This document shows positions 6,224 to 11,074 of a DNA stretch of 11,074 nucleotides, piece after piece. The DNA comes from an uncultured Limosilactobacillus sp. GTDB taxonomy: Bacteria; Bacillota; Bacilli; Lactobacillales; Lactobacillaceae. Position numbers and translations under genes: made by a program. How positions within the stretch are numbered: the first letter of the stretch is position 1; each line of letters opens with the position of its first letter. Location of the stretch: NCBI GenBank assembly GCA_944326735.1, contig CALVFC010000034.1:1-11074 (forward strand), given 5' to 3'. The notes beneath the pieces were generated by a model, which was not told where the DNA came from, did not search any database, and was given only the letters and a program-made list of their open reading frames with translations.

Positions 6224-7087
6224 ATGAAGATCGGTTTTATTGGTACTGGTGTGATGGGGACAGGGATTATTAATAACCTCCTCAAGCACCAAGAAAAAGT
6301 TCTTGTATTTAACCGCACGAAGCAACATGCCCAGCCGGTGCTAGATGCCGGTGCGCAGTGGGTTGATTCGCCCGCTGAACTCGCGGCACAGGTGGATGTC
6401 GTCATGACCATGGTCGGTTTCCCGCAAGACGTTGAAGAAGTTTATTATGGCGACAATGGTATTTTGCATGGTGCACATGCGGGTGAGTACCTGATTGATA
6501 TGACCACCAGTAAGCCATCACTCGACCAGCGAATCGCCCAAGATGGTGAAAAACTGGGGTGCCATGTGCTCGATACGCCCGTGTCGGGTGGCGATATTGG
6601 TGCAAAGAAAGGAACCTTAACGGTCATGGTCGGTGGTCACCGGGAAGATTTAACTGCTTTGCAACTGTTATTTGATGAATTTAGTAGTTCCGTCACTTAC
6701 TTTGGGCCCGTCGGTAGTGGTCAAAATGCCAAAATGGCCAACCAAATTATGATTGCTGGGACAATGACGGGCATGACAGAGGCTCTCGTATATGCTAAAG
6801 CAGCGGGACTCGACCTTAGACAGACCATTCATACCCTTCAAGGCGGCGCCGCGGAAAACTTTAGCATGGGCAGCTATGGGCCCCGTATTCTTAAGGATGA
6901 CTATACGCCGGGCTTCTTTGCTAAGCATTTCTTGAAGGATTTACGGATTGCTCTAGAAACAGCTGAACAGCTGCAAGTTGACCTGCCAGCAACGCAAGAG
7001 GCAAAGTATTTGTATCAGATCCTCGTCGATCAAAAGGGACTGGGTAACGATGGTACTCAAGCATTGATCAAGTTATGGTGGCAATAA
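6224..7087 (+). CDS. NAD(P)-dependent beta-hydroxyacid dehydrogenase (3-hydroxyisobutyrate dehydrogenase family)
   Basis: A 287-residue cytoplasmic dehydrogenase of the family that holds 3-hydroxyisobutyrate, tartronate-semialdehyde and 6-phosphogluconate-like enzymes. The Rossmann motif GFIGTGVMG is at 4-12. FNRT at 29-32 ends the second strand; the Arg there, instead of Asp, suggests NADP(H). The substrate motif DTPVSGG is at 117-123, and GSGQNAKMANQ (164-174) carries the catalytic Lys170 and Asn173. The C-terminal helical domain is complete and ends in GNDGTQALIKLWW (274-286). The ATG has an AGAGG box 8 nt upstream. The gene ends in tandem stops (TAATAA) and has its own terminator, so it is monocistronic. 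It might reduce a short semialdehyde, but the exact substrate is not readable. It is divergent from the ABC operon, with no visible shared operator. Confidence 0.92.
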   Translation: MKIGFIGTGVMGTGIINNLLKHQEKVLVFNRTKQHAQPVLDAGAQWVDSPAELAAQVDVVMTMVGFPQDVEEVYYGDNGILHGAHAGEYLIDMTTSKPSLDQRIAQDGEKLGCHVLDTPVSGGDIGAKKGTLTVMVGGHREDLTALQLLFDEFSSSVTYFGPVGSGQNAKMANQIMIAGTMTGMTEALVYAKAAGLDLRQTIHTLQGGAAENFSMGSYGPRILKDDYTPGFFAKHFLKDLRIALETAEQLQVDLPATQEAKYLYQILVDQKGLGNDGTQALIKLWWQ

Positions 7088-7092
7088 TAATT

Positions 7093-7136
7093 GACCAGTA
7101 GAGGTGAGAGAATGTTCTCACTCTGCTGGCCTTTTT
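7093..7136 (+). terminator. Intrinsic terminator after the dehydrogenase
   Basis: CCAGTAGAGGTGAGA (7095-7109) pairs with TCTCACTCTGCTGG (7116-7129) with one bulged G and one G-U pair around a short loop. A run of five T follows at 7132-7136. Confidence 0.85.
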
Positions 7137-7185
7137 AATAAAAAATTAGTTATTCTGCTTATCCTCGTTCATGATGTAACAAAAG

Positions 7186-7194
7186 TGCTAGAAT
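7186..7194 (+). promoter_or_regulatory. Probable extended -10 promoter of the antiporter gene
   Basis: TGC-TAGAAT is an extended -10 element about 55 bp before the antiporter start. No good -35 is seen, which is usual for this promoter type. Confidence 0.45.
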
Positions 7195-7248
7195 TGGGTT
7201 TAGTTAATTGAAAAATTAATGACTATTTTGCTATTGAGGGTAAGCTGT

Positions 7249-9072
7249 ATGGATAAGATATCATTTTTGATTGTTATGTTTGCTGCGTTGATCATTCCAA
7301 TCGTGATGGCCCGTTTTAAAATTAAGAATGTGCCAACTGCGGTTGCCGAAATCATCACAGGAATTATTATTGGTAAGAGTGTTTTAAACATCGTGTCACA
7401 AACTGATGCTTTACACATGATGTCAACTTTAGGGGTCATGATGTTGATGTTCCTATCGGGGATGGAAATCAACTTTGACTTGTTCAAGAAGGATCCCGCC
7501 CAGAAAACCACTGATAAGGCTTCGCCACTAAAATTATCTTGTACTGCATTTGCGGTGGTTGTAATTAGTGCGATTGTCTTGGCCTTCATTTTACGTTGGC
7601 TGGGGATGTTCTCAGATGTTCTGTTTGCGGTTCTGCTGTTCTCCACGATCGCCCTGGGGGTTGTTATCCCAACCTTAAAGGAAAAAGAGATGCTCAACCG
7701 GCCCGCTGGTCAAACATTAATGCTGACGGCGGTCCTCGGGGAAGTTGTTCCCATGATGGGATTAACGATCTTTGCTTCCGTTAACGGTGGTAATGCTGGT
7801 CGGCTGTGGTTGATTGTGCTTTTATTTGTGGCCGCTATCTTCTTATTACGGCGGTTTAAGGAACCATTTATCTGGTTTAACAAGATCTCTAAGGCAACCA
7901 CTCAACTGGATGTGCGGTTGGCTTTCTTCCTGATTTTCACCCTGGTTGCGATTGCTGACGATGTTGGTGCTGAAAACATCCTGGGGGCATTCTTAGCGGG
8001 GATGGTTATGAAGTTGCTGGAACCAGCTGAAGGAACCGAGAACAAGTTAACTTCAATTGGTTATGGCTTTGTCATTCCATTCTTTTTTATCATGACAGGG
8101 GTTAACTTAGACTTACGGAGCTTATTTACTAACCCATCAGCTCTGGCTTTAATTCCGGTCTTGGTAATTTGCTTTATTCTTGCCAAGTTACCAACCCTGT
8201 TCATTTTCCGACGTTCGTTGACAAGCAAGAATGCCTTTGCCGGTAGTTTCTTAATGGTTACCACGATTACGTTGGTCCTGCCAGCCTTGCAAGTTGCTCA
8301 GAACCTGCACACCATCACGTCTACGCAGTCCGATGCGTTCGTGTTGGCTGCGTTGATTGCTTGTGTTTTAGGACCCATTGTCTTCAACTCAACTTATAAG
8401 CTGGAAAAGGCCGACATGATCAAGGAACGGGTTGTTATTTTGGGCGCTAATATGGCCACCGTACCTGTCACCCGGCAACTATCACAAAACTGGTACGACA
8501 TCCACTTGGTAACTGACAATCAGGATAATTATCACACCTACCAAAAGCGGGTGAAGGACTTAACCTATCTACCAAAGATTGATGAGGAGAGCTTGGCGAA
8601 GAATAACTTCTTTGATACCGATATTCTGGTTGCTGCGTTTGAAGATAGTGATAAGAACGCTGAATTAGCACGCTTGGCTAAACAGCACGGTGTTGACCGG
8701 GTAATTGCAGCCCAGGGCAACCCGGACCTCGGTAATGGTCAATTCGATGAATTACGGGCACAAGGGATTGAGGTTTATAACCCATTTAACGTTAACGTCA
8801 GTGTCTTGCGGACAATGATTCAAACGCCAGCAGTGCTGGAGATGTTGCGTAATACCCAGTGTGAATTCTTCACGGCAACTGTTAACAACGCGAAATACGT
8901 TGGTCAGCCACTTGCTGCTTTACCAGACGTTGATAAGGTTACAATCAGTCAAATATTCCGCAACAATGAATCAATATCGCCAAACGCCGGGACAATTCTG
9001 AAGCCGGGCGACCGGATCTTCTTTGTTGGTCCACGGGCTGATGCTGAGAAACTGCAGGATGAATTGAAATAA
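7249..9072 (+). CDS. Kef/CPA2-type monovalent cation:proton antiporter with RCK-like domain
   Basis: A 607-residue membrane protein. Residues 1-380 form the transporter, with roughly 12 hydrophobic helices typical of CPA2 proteins; NVPTAVAEIITGIIIG (27-42), VMMLMFLSGMEI (63-74) and ENILGAFLAGMVM (242-254) are recognisable. Residues about 393-510 are a TrkA-N/RCK_N-like domain, and about 535-605 an RCK_C domain ending in KPGDRIFFVGP (585-595). It would exchange K+ or Na+ for protons across the cell membrane. Two features are odd. The place of the ion-binding Asp reads VLGEVVPM (162-169), with Glu165. The nucleotide loop reads GANMAT (399-404) instead of GxGxxG. The ATG at 7249 is chosen for its GAGGG box 8 nt upstream; an in-frame ATG at 7219 has none. 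It is monocistronic. Confidence 0.9.
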   Translation: MDKISFLIVMFAALIIPIVMARFKIKNVPTAVAEIITGIIIGKSVLNIVSQTDALHMMSTLGVMMLMFLSGMEINFDLFKKDPAQKTTDKASPLKLSCTAFAVVVISAIVLAFILRWLGMFSDVLFAVLLFSTIALGVVIPTLKEKEMLNRPAGQTLMLTAVLGEVVPMMGLTIFASVNGGNAGRLWLIVLLFVAAIFLLRRFKEPFIWFNKISKATTQLDVRLAFFLIFTLVAIADDVGAENILGAFLAGMVMKLLEPAEGTENKLTSIGYGFVIPFFFIMTGVNLDLRSLFTNPSALALIPVLVICFILAKLPTLFIFRRSLTSKNAFAGSFLMVTTITLVLPALQVAQNLHTITSTQSDAFVLAALIACVLGPIVFNSTYKLEKADMIKERVVILGANMATVPVTRQLSQNWYDIHLVTDNQDNYHTYQKRVKDLTYLPKIDEESLAKNNFFDTDILVAAFEDSDKNAELARLAKQHGVDRVIAAQGNPDLGNGQFDELRAQGIEVYNPFNVNVSVLRTMIQTPAVLEMLRNTQCEFFTATVNNAKYVGQPLAALPDVDKVTISQIFRNNESISPNAGTILKPGDRIFFVGPRADAEKLQDELK

Positions 9073-9090
9073 TTTATGAATGAACTTTAA

Positions 9091-9137
9091 AAGAGCTCGT
9101 CACAGTGTCATTAGTTTGGTATTGTGGCGAGCTTTTT
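9091..9137 (+). terminator. Intrinsic terminator after the antiporter
   Basis: AGCTCGTCACA (9094-9104) pairs with TGTGGCGAGCT (9123-9133) with one G-U pair. The run of five T at 9133-9137 and the A-rich upstream flank complete the signal. Confidence 0.87.
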
Positions 9138-9151
9138 AATTTATTAAATCA

Positions 9152-9208
9152 TGTTGACAAGCAACAAAATTATGATACTATATAATCAGATTATGTTGAT
9201 AAGCAACA
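9152..9208 (+). promoter_or_regulatory. Azoreductase promoter with two MarR-type operators
   Basis: TGTTGACAAGCAACA (9152-9166) and TGTTGATAAGCAACA (9194-9208) are TGTTG-N5-CAACA inverted repeats differing at one base, with centres 42 bp apart, about four helical turns. The first contains a consensus -35 TTGACA (9154-9159). The -10 is probably TACTAT (9176-9181) with an upstream TG, at a 16-bp spacing. A TATAAT at 9181-9186 is better in sequence but too far from that -35. The second operator lies just before the AAGGA ribosome site. The downstream MarR gene is the likely binder (inference). Confidence 0.75.
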
Positions 9209-9224
9209 AAAAGGAATGATTTCT

Positions 9225-9911
9225 ATGAGTACATTGTTAGTTATCCAAGCCCACCCGCATATTGAGAATAGTCTGTCATTAACGGTCGGCAAACAGTTTA
9301 TTGATTCGTATCGTTCAAGTCATCCTGATGACCAGATCATCATTCGGGACCTATATGATAACGAGGGGGTTCCACCATTGAACGATGTGACAATGGAAGC
9401 TTGGCGGAAACAGAAGTTTGGTGAACCAATGACTGCGGAAGAAACTGATCTCTTGAAACGACATGAGGAGTGGTTGCAAGAATTCATTGATGCTGATAAG
9501 TATGTTTTCATTAACCCAATGTACAACCACTTCTTGCCAGCGGAGATGAAGCAGTACATTGACCTAACGGCGGTTGCCCATAAAACATTTAAATATACTG
9601 ATAAAGGATAAGTCGGTCTATTGAAGGACAAGAAGGCCTTACATATTCAAGCCGCCGGGAGTGATTATCATAAAGGCGGCAAGTGGGCGATTATGAAATT
9701 TTTAGTCAAACGGGCATTTGGTGTCCAAAGTAAAGAAAGTTGTGCTTTAATGGACCTTGGTGATATGTACCTGACCAATACACTGAAGTTTTACGGAATA
9801 ACGGATATTAGTAAGTTATTTATTGAAGGTGCTGATGCTCATCGTGATCAAAGACAACAAATTCTCAATAATGCCTTGCAGCAAGCGAAAGCGATGGCGA
9901 AGGACTTTTGA
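9225..9911 (+). pseudogene. azoR: FMN-dependent NADH-azoreductase gene interrupted by an in-frame stop
   Basis: The two parts together match the flavodoxin-like azoreductase/quinone reductase family (AzoR), which reduces azo compounds and quinones with NAD(P)H through FMN. Part one, 128 codons, holds the N-terminal phosphate loop (LVIQAHPHIENSLS, from residue 4) and the family motif NPMYNHFLPAEMKQYID. It ends in KYTDKG followed by TAA at 9609-9611. The same frame continues with VGLLKDKKALHIQA to the true stop at 9909-9911. E. coli AzoR reads YTENGPEGL at this point, so the stop takes the place of about one residue (Pro in AzoR) and no frame is lost. The rest looks undecayed, suggesting a recent mutation. 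A TTG at 9621 with AAAGGA upstream (9603-9608) could in principle restart translation. Promoter, operators and ribosome site are intact. The start is the ATG with AGGAA 8 nt upstream. Confidence 0.85.
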
Positions 9912-9917
9912 TATAAT
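9912..9917 (+). promoter_or_regulatory. Possible -10 element before the MarR gene
   Basis: A perfect TATAAT directly follows the azoreductase stop codon, 33 bp before the MarR start. No matching -35 is seen at the right distance, so a separate promoter for the regulator is possible but weakly supported. Confidence 0.25.
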
Positions 9918-9950
9918 AGATTGTTAATGAATTACTGCGAGGTCATAAAG

Positions 9951-10439
9951 ATGAAAGACGCTACTATCAAGCAGATCCAGCAAAGAATTGCCTTGTTACG
10001 ATCACAACATAATAATGTTCATGGTTCACAAGAGCAGCAGTGGATTCAGAAACACCTGAATGATGCCCACCTGCAAACCATCGTTATGCACCTGTCAATC
10101 ATTGCCTTCCATACCTTATCTGCTTTGGAAGATGGTGAAAAAACTGGCATTGAGTTGGCTAATCAACTCCAAGTTACCCGGGGTGGAGTAACGCGAGCCG
10201 CTAAAAAGCTGCTTAGTTATGACTTAGTTGCGGCCACCCAGCACCCTGACGATAGAAAGAAAATCTATTATTCATTGACGAACTCTGGCAAAACATTAGC
10301 GAGGGTTCATGATCAGATGCACGCCGAGATTCGTAATAAGCTGGTTGATCGGTTAAGCGCTGCATATTCGGACCAGGAATTGCAGATTGTGGCCAATTTT
10401 TTAGATGACCTATATGAATTTGAGAAAACATTAAGATAA
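9951..10439 (+). CDS. MarR-family transcriptional regulator
   Basis: A 162-residue winged-helix regulator of the MarR family. The DNA-binding part is IELANQLQVTRGGVTRAAKKL (67-87) followed by the wing HPDDRKKIYYSLTNSG (98-113) with its conserved DxR-type acid-Arg pair. Helices on both sides make the dimer interface. The start is the ATG with GAGG 8 nt upstream; upstream in-frame TTG and ATG codons lack a ribosome site. The protein contains no cysteine, so it cannot sense oxidants through thiols as OhrR or YodB do; a bound ligand is more likely. It lies 39 nt after the interrupted azoreductase gene and probably represses that promoter through the twin TGTTG-N5-CAACA sites. If co-transcribed, it also controls itself. 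Confidence 0.9.
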   Translation: MKDATIKQIQQRIALLRSQHNNVHGSQEQQWIQKHLNDAHLQTIVMHLSIIAFHTLSALEDGEKTGIELANQLQVTRGGVTRAAKKLLSYDLVAATQHPDDRKKIYYSLTNSGKTLARVHDQMHAEIRNKLVDRLSAAYSDQELQIVANFLDDLYEFEKTLR

Positions 10440-10443
10440 TTAC

Positions 10444-10497
10444 TAATAAGGCCCTTGCAATGTTATGTGATCCATTACAAAGGCCTTATTAATTTTT
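10444..10497 (+). terminator. Intrinsic terminator after the MarR gene
   Basis: TAATAAGGCC (10444-10453) pairs with GGCCTTATTA (10482-10491). The stem continues inward through CTTGCAATG against CATTACAAA with two mismatches. A T-rich tail follows from 10493. The minus-strand tail is weaker, so use by the convergent DUF554 gene is uncertain. Confidence 0.8.
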
Positions 10498-10545
10498 ATT
10501 TTGATTAGCGTTTTAAATATGCTAGTGATCTGCAATAGGAGAACC

Positions 10546-11074
10546 CTAAATTAGCATTTTACCGAGGAAAAAGATAATTGGAACCAGGAGGGATGGCAAG
10601 AAGTCCAACGTCTTGATATCGCGTAATTTCAGGAGGGAGATCCCCGTTGTAGCAATGAGGAAACCACCGACGATTGAGATTTCAGTAATTAATGGCGTGC
10701 TGAAGAAACTTGCGGATAAGTACTTAGCAACGAAGTATATCATCCCTTGCCAACAAAAGAGGACTGGGGCACAGAGGAGCATCCCCCAACCAAAACTAGC
10801 ACCAAAGACCATGGACGAAACAAAGTCCAGTGTGGCGTTGGTAAATAGCATTGTGTGATCGCCCTTAACGGCCGCCATGACGGGACCAACAATTGAGAGG
10901 GCGCCAATGCAATACAACAGGATTCCCGTGGCCAAGCCCTTACCAATTTGCGAACCCCCACCGAAATGTTTAATTAAGCCGTTGAAGTGATCATCAATCC
11001 GCCACCAAGTTCCTAAAGCAGCCCCAATAGCGAGGCTAACGATAAAGAGAACCGGATAATGACTTTTTGGCATG
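10546..11074 (-). CDS. DUF554 family membrane protein (5' end beyond window)
   Basis: This is the C-terminal part, about 176 codons, of a DUF554 (YqgA/YdfK-like) inner membrane protein of unknown function. The match rests on the family pattern seen in order: LLYCIGALSIVGPV, then KGDHTMLFTNATLDFVSSMVF, then a GG-containing helix (EISIVGGFLIATTGISLL), then KTLDFLPSLLVPI near the end. About five hydrophobic helices are visible. An ATG at 11073 is at the window edge, but comparison with E. coli YqgA (about 235 residues) puts it roughly 60 residues inside the protein, so the true start is probably outside. The gene is convergent with the MarR gene and shows no functional link to it. Confidence 0.82.
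   Translation of the reverse strand, partial: MPKSHYPVLFIVSLAIGAALGTWWRIDDHFNGLIKHFGGGSQIGKGLATGILLYCIGALSIVGPVMAAVKGDHTMLFTNATLDFVSSMVFGASFGWGMLLCAPVLFCWQGMIYFVAKYLSASFFSTPLITEISIVGGFLIATTGISLLKLRDIKTLDFLPSLLVPIIFFLGKMLI

Noticed and set aside
7219..7248. Ten-residue extension of the antiporter
   Set aside because: The ATG at 7219 has no ribosome site, while the ATG at 7249 has GAGGG at 8 nt.
9594..9630. Frameshift in the azoreductase gene
   Set aside because: The frame is identical before and after the break; the lesion is a single TAA codon.
1..11074. CRISPR array, tRNA, transposon, toxin-antitoxin or phage-defence system
   Set aside because: No repeat-spacer arrays, terminal inverted repeats, transposase or recognised defence protein were seen; the repeats present are all promoter operators or terminators.

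Overview
The window looks like chromosomal DNA from a low-GC Firmicute, most probably a member of the Lactobacillaceae. The grounds are purine-rich Shine-Dalgarno boxes 8-9 nt from starts, consensus TTGACA/TATAAT promoters, short intergenic gaps ending in hairpin-plus-T terminators, and protein sequences that read like lactobacillus versions of their families. This is judged by eye; the species cannot be named. There is no tRNA, rRNA, CRISPR array, insertion sequence or phage gene. No stretch longer than 300 bases lacks a gene.

Left part (1-3590): two divergent gene pairs meet tail to tail. A nitronate monooxygenase-like flavoprotein (minus, cut by the left edge) is divergent from a LysR-type regulator (plus). 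The LysR gene converges on a Crp/Fnr-type regulator (minus), which is divergent from a short-chain dehydrogenase/reductase (plus). A strong hairpin at 3552-3590 closes this part.

Centre (3584-6137): a three-gene minus-strand operon encodes an ABC ATPase, an ABC-2 permease and a TetR-family repressor. Its promoter is TTGACA-17-TACAAT. It carries two copies of a 16-bp palindrome, one filling the -35/-10 spacer and one just downstream, which fits autoregulation by the TetR protein. The operators also show that translation must begin downstream of them, probably at a TTG.

Right part (6224-11074): a beta-hydroxyacid dehydrogenase with its own terminator; a Kef/CPA2-type cation:proton antiporter with a C-terminal RCK-like domain and its own terminator; an FMN-dependent azoreductase gene interrupted by one in-frame TAA, followed by a MarR-family regulator; and the 3' part of a DUF554 membrane protein gene (minus, cut by the right edge). 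The azoreductase promoter carries two near-identical 15-bp inverted repeats, probably MarR operators.

Overall this is a run of small modules. Four local regulators (LysR, Crp/Fnr, TetR, MarR) each sit beside an oxidoreductase or an exporter, which suggests responses to reactive or toxic small molecules (inference). I found no clear undescribed multi-gene system. The points most worth a second look are the nonsense-interrupted azoreductase with intact control, the mirrored twin TetR operators, the monooxygenase lacking the usual catalytic histidine, and the antiporter lacking the usual ion-binding aspartate.
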